Source of the DNA: Isoptericola jiangsuensis
GTDB taxonomy: Bacteria; Actinomycetota; Actinomycetes; Actinomycetales; Cellulomonadaceae
Direction of reading: 5' to 3'
DNA length: 64,000 nt
Assembly: GCF_002563715.1 (NCBI RefSeq)
Contig: NZ_PDJJ01000001.1
Span: forward strand, 1,488,001-1,552,000
Part shown: positions 26,634 to 35,484 of the stretch, one piece after another
Numbering within the stretch: the stretch's first letter is position 1
Layout of the letters: every line of letters begins with the position of its first letter
Translations under genes and position numbers: made by a program
The notes under the pieces: model-generated
The model's database searches: none
Told to the model about the DNA's origin: nothing
The model's input: the letters and a program-made list of their open reading frames with translations, nothing else

Positions 26634-28055
26634 TCAGGACGCGGACCGCGGCTCCGGCGAGTCGACGTCGTCCCACGGGTCGCGCAGCGGCTGATCGTCG
26701 CCGGGGACCCCCGGGGCCGGCGCCGGGGCCGGGGCCTCGCCGCGATCGACGGCCGCGGCGTACTCGCCGGCAGTCCCGGCGGACACCTCGGCGGGCGCCG
26801 GGTCCGCCGCGGGGACGTGGTCGCCGGCAGGGGCGTCGGCCGTCCCGAGGTGGCGGCCCGTCGTCGCGGAGGCCGCCGGGGCCGTCACGGCGGGCCGCGC
26901 GGCGGCCACCGCGGGGTCGTCCGACCCTGTCGGTGTCGGGCCCGGGTCGTCGTCGGGGTCGACGTCGTCGCCCGACAGCCAGCGCAGCCAGACGTTGCGC
27001 GGGTCGCCCTCGAGGACCAGCGCGCGCACCAGCAAGGTGAGCGGGATCGACAGGATCGCGCCGAGCGGGCCGATGACGAACGTCCAGAACACCACCGAGA
27101 CGAAGCTCAGGGTGAGGGACAGCGAGACGGCGTCGGCGACGAACTTGGGCTGCACGAACACCTGCAGCACCACGTTGACCACGCAGTAGACCGCCACGAC
27201 GCCCAGCGCGAGCTGCCAGCCGCCGACGACGAGCGCCATGACGGCCGGCGGGACGAGGCCGAGCACGAACCCGATGTTCGGCACGAAGTTGGTGACGAAC
27301 GCGAGGATCGCCCAGATCGCGGCGCCGGGGACCTGGAGCAGGGCCAGGGCGACGCCGTCGACGAGCGCGACGACCGCGCCGAAGCTCGCGTTGACGACGT
27401 AGTAGCGGCGCACGCCGGAGCTGAACCGTTCGGCACGGTCGATGGCGTCGGCGCGGGTGCGCCCGAACCGGGGGCGCGCGGTGGCGTACCGGGAACCGTC
27501 GGCCGCCATGAACACGGCGTAGGCCAGCACGAAGAAGAAGGCGGTGCCGATGCCGAGCGCCGTCCCGCTGACGGTGCCCGCGACCGAGACGATGTTGGAC
27601 GGCTGGAGCCAGGTGGTGACGGCGTCGGCGACCTGCGTGTCGAGCCCGGCCGCGGCGAGCTGCGCCTGGAGGTCCTCCACGACGCCGCCGAGCTGCGGCA
27701 GGAACTCCCGCACGAGCGCCGCGAACCGGAAGCCCGCCCAGACGCCCATCGCGAGGAGCGCCGCGAGGATGAGGTAGGTCAGCACGACGACGGCGGTCGT
27801 CGCGAGCCAGCTCGGCCAGCCGCGGGCCTGGAGCGGGAACCGCACGGGGTGGCAGATGATGACGATGACCGCGGCGAGCAGCAGCGGCGCCAGCACCTCG
27901 CCGGCCACGTGCATCCCGCCCAGCACCACGACGGCCGCCGCGAGCCCGAGCAGCGTCCGCAGCGTCGGACCCAGCCCGGCCGGTGCGGCCCCGGGGCCGG
28001 GCGTCGGGGCGGTCGTGGCGGGAGCGTCCTGGCTCGCGGGCACCGTGGTCGTCAC
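26634..28055 (-). CDS. AI-2E/PerM-family membrane transporter
   Basis: A 473-residue protein with about eight transmembrane helices. The family segments are FVTNFVPNIGFVLGLVPPAVMAL and QVFVQPKFVADAVSLSLTLSF, then GPLGAILSIPLTLL. The family exports or imports small signals or works as an antiporter, and the substrate here is unknown. The last 110 residues are a Pro/Ala/Asp-rich disordered tail. TAGGGT at 28067-28062 lies six bases before the GTG start, so it is probably leaderless. Confidence 0.88.
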   Translation of the reverse strand: MTTTVPASQDAPATTAPTPGPGAAPAGLGPTLRTLLGLAAAVVVLGGMHVAGEVLAPLLLAAVIVIICHPVRFPLQARGWPSWLATTAVVVLTYLILAALLAMGVWAGFRFAALVREFLPQLGGVVEDLQAQLAAAGLDTQVADAVTTWLQPSNIVSVAGTVSGTALGIGTAFFFVLAYAVFMAADGSRYATARPRFGRTRADAIDRAERFSSGVRRYYVVNASFGAVVALVDGVALALLQVPGAAIWAILAFVTNFVPNIGFVLGLVPPAVMALVVGGWQLALGVVAVYCVVNVVLQVFVQPKFVADAVSLSLTLSFVSVVFWTFVIGPLGAILSIPLTLLVRALVLEGDPRNVWLRWLSGDDVDPDDDPGPTPTGSDDPAVAAARPAVTAPAASATTGRHLGTADAPAGDHVPAADPAPAEVSAGTAGEYAAAVDRGEAPAPAPAPGVPGDDQPLRDPWDDVDSPEPRSAS

Positions 28056-28142
28056 GGGGCGACCCTAGCGGCGACCCGGCACGGTGGCGCGCTGCCGCGC
28101 GGGGCTATGCTGCGAAGAGGTGTCGGCACGGGGACAGAGGCG

Positions 28143-28583
28143 GTGGCAGGGGTGCAGGGGAACGTGGTGCGGTACGACGCGGCCAAGGGGTACGCGTTCG
28201 TCGCGACGGAGGGGCTCGACGAGGACGTGTTCCTCCACGTGAACGACCTCGACTTCGACAAGTCCCTCATGGCGGTCGGCACGGTCGTCGACGTGGACTA
28301 CGAGGTGGGGGACCGGGGGCCGCGGGCGACCGGTGCCTCCCTGGTGTCCTCGCCCGTGGCGGACGCCGTGCAGGCGGCCCTGGGCGGGTCCACGGTGTCG
28401 TCCCCCGACGTGGACCAGGCCCCGCACGACGGCTTCGCCGACGTGCTGTCCGCGGCCGAGCTGCGCGTCGAGCTCACCGAGCGGCTCCTCGCGGCGGCCG
28501 GCGACCTGACGGGACGTCAGGTGCTGGCCGTGCGCTCCGCCGTCGAGCAGGTCGCGCGGGGGCACGGCTGGCTCGACGGCTGA
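28143..28583 (+). CDS. Cold-shock-domain protein
   Basis: A 146-residue protein. The N-terminal 65 residues are a cold-shock fold (QGNVVRYDAAKGYAFVATEGLDEDVFLHVNDL, written with the RNP-1-like KGYAFV and RNP-2-like VFLHV). The C-terminal half is helical and unrelated (DVLSAAELRVELTERLLAAA). It is probably an RNA-binding regulator, longer than the roughly 67-residue CspA type. TATGCT at 28106-28111 is a good -10. GTG 28143 is preferred, with GTG 28152 possible. Its stop codon is one base from the stop of the convergent corA. Confidence 0.8.
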   Translation: MAGVQGNVVRYDAAKGYAFVATEGLDEDVFLHVNDLDFDKSLMAVGTVVDVDYEVGDRGPRATGASLVSSPVADAVQAALGGSTVSSPDVDQAPHDGFADVLSAAELRVELTERLLAAAGDLTGRQVLAVRSAVEQVARGHGWLDG

Positions 28584-28584
28584 G

Positions 28585-29730
28585 CTACATCCACTTCTTC
28601 CAGCGGAACACGGCGTAGAGGCCGACGCTGACGGCGAGCATCAGCAGCAGGGCGAACGGGTAGCCGAACGCCCAGTGCAGCTCCGGCATCGAGTCGAAGT
28701 TCATGCCGTAGATCGCGCCCACGAGGGTCGGGGCGAAGAGGATGGCCGCCCAGCCGGAGATCCGCTTGACCTCGTCGCCCTGCTTGATCGACACCTCCGT
28801 CAGGTGCGTCATCTCCTCGTTCTGCCGCTGCGCCACCAGGGTCGCGTTCACGGTGAGGATGTCGCGCAGCGCGGCGCGGAACGTCTCCACGGACTCGGCG
28901 ACCTCGATGAGGTGGTCCGCGACGTCGCGCAGGTACGCCTGCATCTCGTCGTCGACCCGGTACTTCTCGGCGCCCTTAGCCAGCGACTGGCACACGCTCT
29001 GCAGGGGACGCACGGCCCGCTGGAAGTCCACGACCTCGCGGGACAGCTCGTAGATGCGCCGCGACACGTGCGCGTCGCCGGAGAAGACCTCGCCCTCGAT
29101 CTGGTCGATGTCGTAGTCCAGTCCGGACACGACGGGCGCGTAGTCGTCGACGATGCGGTCCATGATCGCGTAGAGGACGGCCTCGGGGCCGCGCGCCAGC
29201 ATCTGCGGCGTCGACTCCAGGCGGGCCCGGACCGCGGCCAGGTCGGGGGAGTCGCCGTGGCGGACCGTCACCACGAAGTCCGGCCCGATGAACACGTGCA
29301 GCTCCGCGAACTCGACCTCCTCGATCGAGTCCAGGTAGCGCGCCGCGTGCAGCACCACGAACAGCGTCTCGCCGTACCGCTCGATCTTGGGTCGCTGGTG
29401 CGCCTGGATGGCGTCCTCGACGGCGAGCGGGTGCAGGTCGAACTCGCGGGCGAGGGCCGCGAGCTCGTGCTCGTCGGGTCGCTCCAGCCCGATCCACGCC
29501 ATGCCGCCGGGCGCCGAGCGCAGCGCGCGGAACGTGTCGGCCAGGCGCGTGAAGCCGGCCGTGCGGTGCCCCTCGTCGTCGTAGACGGCCGCCGCGACGA
29601 TGGCGGAGCGGGGACGCAGCGGGGTGGGTGTCGTCGGGTCCGCCGCGGGGTAGTTCACCCCGGGACGCCGCGGGCGCAGCGCGCCGAGCATCTGACGGGT
29701 ACGGACCGAACGGTTGGAGCTGAAGGCCAT
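28585..29730 (-). CDS. corA: CorA-family magnesium/cobalt channel
   Basis: A 381-residue protein with a large cytoplasmic N-terminal domain and two C-terminal helices. The selectivity motif GMN is in AIYGMNFDSMPELHW near residue 342, and the protein ends with a basic KKWM tail. It mediates Mg2+ (or Co2+/Ni2+) uptake as a pentamer. The gene follows a leader of about 220 nt containing a translated-looking small ORF, suggesting post-transcriptional control by Mg2+. Confidence 0.93.
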   Translation of the reverse strand: MAFSSNRSVRTRQMLGALRPRRPGVNYPAADPTTPTPLRPRSAIVAAAVYDDEGHRTAGFTRLADTFRALRSAPGGMAWIGLERPDEHELAALAREFDLHPLAVEDAIQAHQRPKIERYGETLFVVLHAARYLDSIEEVEFAELHVFIGPDFVVTVRHGDSPDLAAVRARLESTPQMLARGPEAVLYAIMDRIVDDYAPVVSGLDYDIDQIEGEVFSGDAHVSRRIYELSREVVDFQRAVRPLQSVCQSLAKGAEKYRVDDEMQAYLRDVADHLIEVAESVETFRAALRDILTVNATLVAQRQNEEMTHLTEVSIKQGDEVKRISGWAAILFAPTLVGAIYGMNFDSMPELHWAFGYPFALLLMLAVSVGLYAVFRWKKWM

Positions 29731-29964
29731 GAGGACTCCCAGGCGTGCAGGATCGGTGGTCTGCGTGCTGGTATCCGCGACTGTCGGTGCCGACGGGGGC
29801 GCTCGGGGAACGGCGGCGTCACCGCCCTGACGGGGCGGCGGTGTGGAACCGGGTCAGTCGCGGCTCGGACTACTGGGAGGTTCGCTGCGAGTCATGCGCG
29901 GAACCTCCTTCGTGGTCGGGCGACGGCCTGGTGCCGCGCGCCTGGTGGGGCCGGGCACATTCTA
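29731..29964 (-). promoter_or_regulatory. Long 5' leader of corA
   Basis: TAGAAT (29964-29959) is a good -10. It would give a leader of about 220 nt before corA. The leader holds a small ORF (29895-29854) with a near-perfect ribosome site, then a hairpin with CCGCCC (29822-29827) and GGGCGG (29833-29838). No known M-box or other Mg2+ riboswitch consensus was recognised. The interval up to 30058 holds no gene. Confidence 0.5.
29854..29895 (-). CDS. Candidate leader peptide of corA
   Basis: A 13-codon ORF, MTRSEPPSSPSRD, with AAGGAGG about seven bases before its ATG, one of the best ribosome sites in the window. It lies 120 bp upstream of corA on the same strand. The early Glu-Pro-Pro resembles the acidic/proline start of Mg2+-responsive leader peptides in enterobacteria (mgtL), and corA of Salmonella also has a leader ORF. 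Sequence similarity is not claimed. The role is inferred. Confidence 0.5.
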   Translation of the reverse strand: MTRSEPPSSPSRD

Positions 29965-30058
29965 CTCCGCGAAGCGTCGCCCGCGCCCCGTCGGGCGGGC
30001 GTGGCCTGCGCCACTGTGCCGCCCCGGCGGGGCCGGGTCCGTGCCGCTCGGTGGCCGG

Positions 30059-30547
30059 TCAGCGCGCGACGACGTCGCGGATCGCGGCGAGGGTCGCCGG
30101 GATGCCGTCGTGCGCCATGCGGGTGCGCTGCTCGATCTGCACGGGCGCGTCGTCGCCGTAGCGCTCCGCGAACGTCGCCAGGCCCTGCGGCGTGAACTCC
30201 CACCACTCCGTGAGCGTCGTCGAGCCCTCGTAGGGCCCGGGGGCGAGGTCGTAGCCCCAGCGCACCAGCCCGTCGCCCACCTCCCACGCGAACCGGCGGC
30301 CGGGTTCGGCGGCCACCACCGTGCACCGCGTCTCCCAGGTGCGCTCCGCGGTCTCGTTCCGGCCGGTGAACTGCGCGCCCACCCGCGGCCCCTCGCCGGG
30401 CGCCGGGGCGTCCCCCTCGTCCCACCGGCACGCGACGCACACCGGCGACCACTCGCCGGTGCGGGTGACGTCGCTGACCACCCGGTAGACCTCCGCGGCG
30501 GGGGCGGGGACGACGATCGAGCCGGCATGAGTACGTGCGTCAGTCAT
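30059..30547 (-). CDS. SRPBCC-family protein
   Basis: A 162-residue START/Bet v1-like protein. It shows the polyketide-cyclase/dehydrase pattern with GSIVVPAPAAEVYRVVSDVTRTGEWSP at the N-terminus and FAWEVGDGLVRWGYDLAP in the middle. It is expected to bind a hydrophobic small molecule in its central cavity; no catalytic role can be read. It stands alone, divergent from the M28 peptidase gene. Confidence 0.85.
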   Translation of the reverse strand: MTDARTHAGSIVVPAPAAEVYRVVSDVTRTGEWSPVCVACRWDEGDAPAPGEGPRVGAQFTGRNETAERTWETRCTVVAAEPGRRFAWEVGDGLVRWGYDLAPGPYEGSTTLTEWWEFTPQGLATFAERYGDDAPVQIEQRTRMAHDGIPATLAAIRDVVAR

Positions 30548-30622
30548 GCGGCGATGATGGCACGACGACCCGGGCCGGTCACGATTGGGCCACGACGGGT
30601 CGGCGGGCGTACGGTGCGCGCC

Positions 30623-32950
30623 GTGACCACGACCCGGACGAGGGCGACGACGCTCGCGTGCCTCCTGTTCCTCCTGCTGCTCGGCGCCGCGTCCGTCTGG
30701 ACCGTGCTGCCGCCCGCACCCCGCGGCGCCGACACCCCCGCCGACGAGTTCTCCGCCACCCGCGCGTTCGAGGTCGTCGAGGCCGTCGGCACCGACGTCC
30801 ACCCCCACGGCACCCCCGCGAACGACGCCGTGCGCGAGCTGCTCGTCCAGCGCCTGGTCGACCTCGGCCTCGACCCCGAGGTCGTGGACGGCGTCGGCAT
30901 GGACGACGGGCTCGGCGGGCAGAGCCGCGTCGCCGCGACGCGCAACGTCGTCGCGACCCTGCCCGGCACCGATCCCTCCGTGCCCCTCTTCCTCGTCGCG
31001 CACTACGACTCCGCCGAGGTCTCCTACGGCGGCAACGACGACGGCGCCGGGCTCGCCACCATCCTGGAGACCGTCCGCGCCCTGGGTGACGGGCCCGCGC
31101 TGCGCAACGACGTCGTCGTCGTCCTCACCGACGCCGAAGAGGCGTGCCTGTGCGGCGCCGAGGCGTTCGTCCACGCCGACCCGCGTGCCGCCGACGGGGG
31201 CGTCGCCCTCAACTTCGAGGCCCGCGGCACCGCCGGGCCCGCCATCATGTTCGAGACGTCCGACGGCAACGCCGGGCTCGTGGACGCCTACGCCGACGTG
31301 CCCTACCCCGTGGGCAGCTCGCTCGCCGTCGAGGTCTACCGCATCCTGCCGAACGACACCGACTTCTCGCCGTTCCTCGACGACGCCGACGGTCGCTTCA
31401 CCGGCCTCAACACCGCCTACATCGACGGGTCCGCCGCCTACCACTCGCCGCAGGACACCCCCGAGCGCATGTCGCTCGCCAGCCTGCAGCACCACGGCTC
31501 CAACGCCCTCGCCCTCACCCGCACCCTCGGCGACGCCGACCTCGCCGCGCTCGCCACGCCCTCCGGGGGCGACGCCACCTACTTCCCGCTGCCCGGCCGA
31601 CTGCTCGCCGCCTACCCCGGCTGGCTGGTCTGGCCCCTCGCGCTCGCGGGCGTCCTCGCCGTGGCCGCGCTCGCGGTCGTCGTGGGCCGTCGGCGTCGCG
31701 ACGACGGCGAGCGGCTCGCCGGGCCGGGCCGCCTCGCGCTCGGGCTCGCCGCCGGGATCCTGCCGATCGTCGGCGCCGTCCTGGGTGCCATGGGCCTGTG
31801 GGCGCTGCTGGTCGCCGTGCGTCCCGGGTACGCCGAGCTCATCGACCCCTGGCAGCCGTGGGGCTTCCGCGTCGCGCTCCTCGGGATCGTCGCGCTGGTC
31901 GTCACCGGCTGGTTCGTCGGCCTGCGCCGGTGGCTCGGCTCCCCGGCGCTCGCGGTCGGCGCGCTCGGCTGGCTCGCGCTGCTCGGCGTCGTCCTGGCCG
32001 CCGTCACCCCGGGCGGGTCGTACCTCGCGGCGCTGCCGGCGCTCGCCGGTGCCGTGGCCGGGATCGTCGCCCTGGGCCGTGGCGCGACCGGCCGCCGGGT
32101 CGCCGTCACCCTCGGCGCGGCCGTGGGCGTCGTCGTCCTCGCGCCCGTCGTGCTCCTGTTCTTCCCGGCGCTCGGCCTCGCCACCGGTGCGGCACCCGCC
32201 GTCGTCGCCGCGCTCCTGGGGCTGGCTCTCGTGCCCGTCCTGGCCGTCGTGCTGCCGACCGGTCGCCCCGGCCGCTGGACCGTCGCCGCGTGCGGCGCCG
32301 TCGCCGTGGGGGCGCTCGCGGTCGGGTTCGTCGTCGACTCGTTCGACGCCGAGACCCCCCGGCCCACCGCTCTCGGCTACGCCCTCGACGCCGACACCGG
32401 GGACGCCTGGTGGGTGTCCGACGAGGTCACGCCGGGCGACTGGACCGCGCAGTACGTGGACGGCACCGCGCCCCTGTCGGTCCGGTTCCCGCCGCTGCAC
32501 GACGAGGTCTGGGCGGGGCCCGCGCGGGTCGCGGACCTGCCCGCGCCCACCGTCGAGGTCGTCGACGACGTCACCACGGGCGACGAGCGCTCCCTCACCC
32601 TGCGGGTGCGCCCCGGGGACGGCGAGATCGGCACCGCCGGCGCCCTGCGCTACGTCGACGTCAGCGGTGCCGCGACCGACGCCGGCGTCGTGCGCGCGGC
32701 CGAGGTCGCCGGGCGCGACGTCCCCGTCGACGCGGGCGGGCACCTCGACACCCGGTTCTACGCGCCGGACGCCGACGGGTTCGAGATGACGCTCACCGTG
32801 GCCGCCGGGCAGGACGTCGTGCTGCGGCTCGTCGCCGCGGGCGGCGGGCTGGAGACCCTGCCCGGGTTCGTCGAGCGGCCCGCCGACGTCGGCGTGGCCG
32901 GTTCGCACACCGCCGAGCTCGTCCTCGTCGGGACCACCGTCACCCTGTGA
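30623..32950 (+). CDS. M28-family membrane metallopeptidase
   Basis: A 775-residue protein. One N-terminal helix is followed by an external M28 aminopeptidase domain. Zinc ligands are visible in order: VAHYDS (His near residue 126), GGNDDGAG, DAEEACLCG (catalytic/ligand Glu pair near 170) and AYHSPQDTPERM (His near 273). About eight hydrophobic helices follow (residues 330-570), then a beta-rich C-terminal domain. This matches the Fxna/ERMP1-like bacterial architecture, and the substrate is unknown. The GTG at 30623 lies seven bases after TACGGT (30610-30615), a leaderless start. Confidence 0.88.
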   Translation: MTTTRTRATTLACLLFLLLLGAASVWTVLPPAPRGADTPADEFSATRAFEVVEAVGTDVHPHGTPANDAVRELLVQRLVDLGLDPEVVDGVGMDDGLGGQSRVAATRNVVATLPGTDPSVPLFLVAHYDSAEVSYGGNDDGAGLATILETVRALGDGPALRNDVVVVLTDAEEACLCGAEAFVHADPRAADGGVALNFEARGTAGPAIMFETSDGNAGLVDAYADVPYPVGSSLAVEVYRILPNDTDFSPFLDDADGRFTGLNTAYIDGSAAYHSPQDTPERMSLASLQHHGSNALALTRTLGDADLAALATPSGGDATYFPLPGRLLAAYPGWLVWPLALAGVLAVAALAVVVGRRRRDDGERLAGPGRLALGLAAGILPIVGAVLGAMGLWALLVAVRPGYAELIDPWQPWGFRVALLGIVALVVTGWFVGLRRWLGSPALAVGALGWLALLGVVLAAVTPGGSYLAALPALAGAVAGIVALGRGATGRRVAVTLGAAVGVVVLAPVVLLFFPALGLATGAAPAVVAALLGLALVPVLAVVLPTGRPGRWTVAACGAVAVGALAVGFVVDSFDAETPRPTALGYALDADTGDAWWVSDEVTPGDWTAQYVDGTAPLSVRFPPLHDEVWAGPARVADLPAPTVEVVDDVTTGDERSLTLRVRPGDGEIGTAGALRYVDVSGAATDAGVVRAAEVAGRDVPVDAGGHLDTRFYAPDADGFEMTLTVAAGQDVVLRLVAAGGGLETLPGFVERPADVGVAGSHTAELVLVGTTVTL

Positions 32951-33101
32951 CACCGGCGCCGCCCGGGCCGCAGTGCCCGGGCGGTGCGGACGCCGGTGGG
33001 ACGCCGGCGTCGCAGGTCGGCCCGCCACGTCCACGACGTCGGCAGGACACCTTCACACCGACCGTTGGCACGCGGCCGGTCCTGCTGGGACGCTGGCAGG
33101 C

Positions 33102-33443
33102 ATGGCCATCGACCTGCCGAACGCCCGCGAGCCGCTCGCCCTCGTCGCCACGACGGTCGACTCCGTCGAGGTCGCGCAGGAGCTCGCCTCCGAGGCGGTC
33201 GGCAAGCGGCTCGCGGCCTGCGCCCAGGTCGACGCCCCCATCACCAGCACCTACTGGTGGGAGGGCGCGGTCGTCACCACCACGGAGGTGCGGGTCACCT
33301 TCAAGACCACCGCCGGGCGGGCGCCCGACCTCGAGGAGTGGATCGTGGTGCGCCATCCGTACGACGTGCCCGAGGTGCTGCGCACGCTCGTCAAGGCGGC
33401 CGGCTCGGGCTACCAGTCGTGGGTGCGCGCCGAGGTGCAGTGA
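33102..33443 (+). CDS. cutA: CutA-family divalent-ion tolerance protein
   Basis: A 113-residue trimeric CutA. Segments are LVATTVDSVEVAQELASEAVGKRLAACAQV (shown with the conserved AACAQV), TSTYWWEGAV, TTEVRVTFKTT and EVLRTLVKAAGSGYQSWV. CutA1 binds metals, but its physiological role remains debated. ATG 33102 matches the family start. It is convergent with the AraC-type regulator. Confidence 0.9.
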   Translation: MAIDLPNAREPLALVATTVDSVEVAQELASEAVGKRLAACAQVDAPITSTYWWEGAVVTTTEVRVTFKTTAGRAPDLEEWIVVRHPYDVPEVLRTLVKAAGSGYQSWVRAEVQ

Positions 33444-33467
33444 CCCCGGACCGACCCCGGGTTCGGC

Positions 33468-34409
33468 TCAGGCCGCCCGGCGGCGGTGCTCGGCCGGGCT
33501 CACGCCGCGCACCCGCTTGAACGCCGCGGACAGCGCGAACGGGGTGGCGTACCCGACGGCCCGCGCCACCGACGTCAGCGTCGCGTCGTCGTCGGCGAGC
33601 AGCAGGTCGGCCGCGAGGTCCAGGCGCCAACCCGTCAGGTACGCCATCGGCGACTCGCCGACCAGTCCGGTGAACCGCCGGGCGAACGCCGCCCGGGACA
33701 GCCCCACCTCCCGGGCCAGGCCCTCCACCGTCCACGCGCGGGCGGGGTCGTGGTGGATGAGCCGCAGCGCCTGCCCGACCCCGGGGTCGGCGTCGGCGCG
33801 GTACCAGCCCGGGGCGTCCGGGCGGTCCAGCCAGGTGCGCAGGCACGTGATGAGCAGCAGGTCGAGCAGCCGGTCGAGCACCGCCTCCTGGCCCGGGAGG
33901 TCCTGCACGACCTCGCGGGCCAGCAGGTCGACCAGCGTCGGGTCGACCTCGCCGGGCCGCAGCACCACCCGGTGCGGCAGGACCCGCAGGATGCGGCGAC
34001 CGACGGCGCCGTCCAGCGGGTAGGTGCCCATGATGAACACGGTGTCGCCGTCCGGGTCGTTGCCCCAGCTGCGCACCCCGAAGGTCGTCATGGGGGACGG
34101 CCCGCCGTCGACCGCCCGGCAGTCCTCCGGGTTCGGGCCGACCACGACGGTCGATGGCGTCGTGGGGGAGTCCGCCACCAGGTAGTGCTGCGGGCCGCGC
34201 AGCAGCACCACGTCCCCGGCCGCCAGGTGCACGCCCTCGTCCCCGTCCGGTCCCGGTGACCCGACCCAGCCGGACCCGCGCAGCACCGGGACGATCGTCA
34301 ACGGCGACTCGTCCTCGATCCGCATGCCCCACGGCGCGGAGAGGTGGCTGCGCAGGAGGAACGCCCCACGGGCGCGCGGCCCGTCGAGCAGCCCGGCGAC
34401 GACGTCCAT
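33468..34409 (-). CDS. AraC-family regulator with cupin_6 sensor domain
   Basis: A 313-residue regulator. The N-terminal half has the cupin_6 pattern (GMRIEDESPLTIVPVLRG, HLAAGDVVLLRGPQHYLV). The C-terminal half is a double helix-turn-helix (WTVEGLAREVGLSRAAFARRF and ATLTSVARAVGYATPFALSAAFKR). Proteins of this kind often activate a divergent oxidoreductase, and such a gene begins 135 bp away. TACGCT (34422-34417) lies seven bases before the ATG, a leaderless start. Confidence 0.9.
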   Translation of the reverse strand: MDVVAGLLDGPRARGAFLLRSHLSAPWGMRIEDESPLTIVPVLRGSGWVGSPGPDGDEGVHLAAGDVVLLRGPQHYLVADSPTTPSTVVVGPNPEDCRAVDGGPSPMTTFGVRSWGNDPDGDTVFIMGTYPLDGAVGRRILRVLPHRVVLRPGEVDPTLVDLLAREVVQDLPGQEAVLDRLLDLLLITCLRTWLDRPDAPGWYRADADPGVGQALRLIHHDPARAWTVEGLAREVGLSRAAFARRFTGLVGESPMAYLTGWRLDLAADLLLADDDATLTSVARAVGYATPFALSAAFKRVRGVSPAEHRRRAA

Positions 34410-34544
34410 GCGACCCAGCGTAGGCCCGGAACCGGCCCGGCGAGACGATCGCGTATGCGCCCGAGCGTCGCGGCGATGGATCGTCTCGTCAGGTGCGGGT
34501 GGAATCGGACACGTCAGCACGTCCGCCCCACCACGGAGGTCACC

Positions 34545-35414
34545 ATGACCACGCAGCCCGCCACCCGTCCCGCACCCCAGCACCTGCCCGACGCCGGTCC
34601 GGTCGTCGTCCTCGGCGCCACCGGCAAGACGGGCCGCCGCGTCGCCGACCGGCTGGACGCCCTCGGCCTCGAGGTGCGTCGCGGGTCCCGCACGGGCAGC
34701 CCCCGCTTCGACTGGGCCGACGAGTCCACCTGGGCGCCGCTGCTCGACGGCGCCGCCGCGGTCTACGTGGCCTACGCCCCCGACCTCGCGGTGCCCGGCG
34801 CGCCCGAGACCGTGACCCGGCTCGCGCGCGCCGCCCACGACCTCGGCGTGCGTCGGCTGGTGCTCCTCACCGGCCGCGGCGAGACGGAGGCGCAGCGTGC
34901 CGAGGCCACCGTCGCCGCCGTCTTCCCCGACCGCACCGTCCTGCGGTGCGCGTTCTTCGCCCAGAACTTCTCCGAGAGCTTCTTCCTCGACCCCGTGCTC
35001 GACGGTGTCCTCGCCCTGCCCGTGGCCGACGTGCGCGAACCGTTCGTCGACCTCGAGGACGTCGCCGACGTCGCCGTCGCCGCCCTCACGCAGGACGGCC
35101 ACGCGGGACGGGTCCACGAGCTCACCGGACCCCGCGCCCTCACCTTCGCCGAGGCCGCCGACGCCATCGCCGCCGCATCGGGCCGACCCGTGCAGCACGT
35201 CCCGATCACGGCCGACGGGTTCACGGCCGGCCTGGCCGCGGCCGGGATCCCCGACGACCTCGTCGCCCTCCTGCGCTACCTGTTCACCGAGGTGCTCGAC
35301 GGTCGCGGCTCCCACGTCACCGACGGCGTCCGCGCGGTGCTCGGCCGTGAGCCCCGCGACTTCGCCGCGTTCGCCACCCGCGAGGTCGCCGCCTGGACCG
35401 CCACGGCGTCCTGA
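34545..35414 (+). CDS. NmrA-like NAD(P)-binding protein
   Basis: A 289-residue atypical short-chain dehydrogenase. The dinucleotide loop VVVLGATGKTGRRVADRL is N-terminal. LTGRGETEAQRAEA and VLRCAFFAQNFSESFF are typical of the NmrA/azoreductase-like ergot group. No Tyr-x-x-x-Lys catalytic pair is evident, so it may be a redox sensor or quinone reductase. GGAGG sits four bases before ATG 34545. It is the presumed target of the divergent AraC regulator. Confidence 0.85.
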   Translation: MTTQPATRPAPQHLPDAGPVVVLGATGKTGRRVADRLDALGLEVRRGSRTGSPRFDWADESTWAPLLDGAAAVYVAYAPDLAVPGAPETVTRLARAAHDLGVRRLVLLTGRGETEAQRAEATVAAVFPDRTVLRCAFFAQNFSESFFLDPVLDGVLALPVADVREPFVDLEDVADVAVAALTQDGHAGRVHELTGPRALTFAEAADAIAAASGRPVQHVPITADGFTAGLAAAGIPDDLVALLRYLFTEVLDGRGSHVTDGVRAVLGREPRDFAAFATREVAAWTATAS

Positions 35415-35437
35415 CCCCGGGGTCCTGACCGCGCACG

Positions 35438-35449
35438 CGACTCAGCGCA
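35438..35449 (+). repeat. Solitary copy of the 20-bp-array core
   Basis: CGACTCAGCGCA differs by one base from the array core CGAGTCAGCGCA and is followed by a similar GC-rich tail (GGGTCCCG). It lies in the gap between the NmrA-like gene and the next convergent gene, an intergenic site like the arrays at 18.9 and 20.4 kb. Confidence 0.6.
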
Positions 35450-35484
35450 GGGTCCCGCGCCGACGCGCCGGGGCGCGGGGCGGG

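Noticed and set aside
29731-29964. M-box Mg2+ riboswitch before corA
   Set aside because: The conserved M-box core segments were not found; the leader-ORF explanation fits better.
30059-33034. Minus-strand frame of about 990 codons across the M28 peptidase gene
   Set aside because: Only 30059-30547 (SRPBCC protein) has family features. The upstream part is the antisense shadow of the peptidase.
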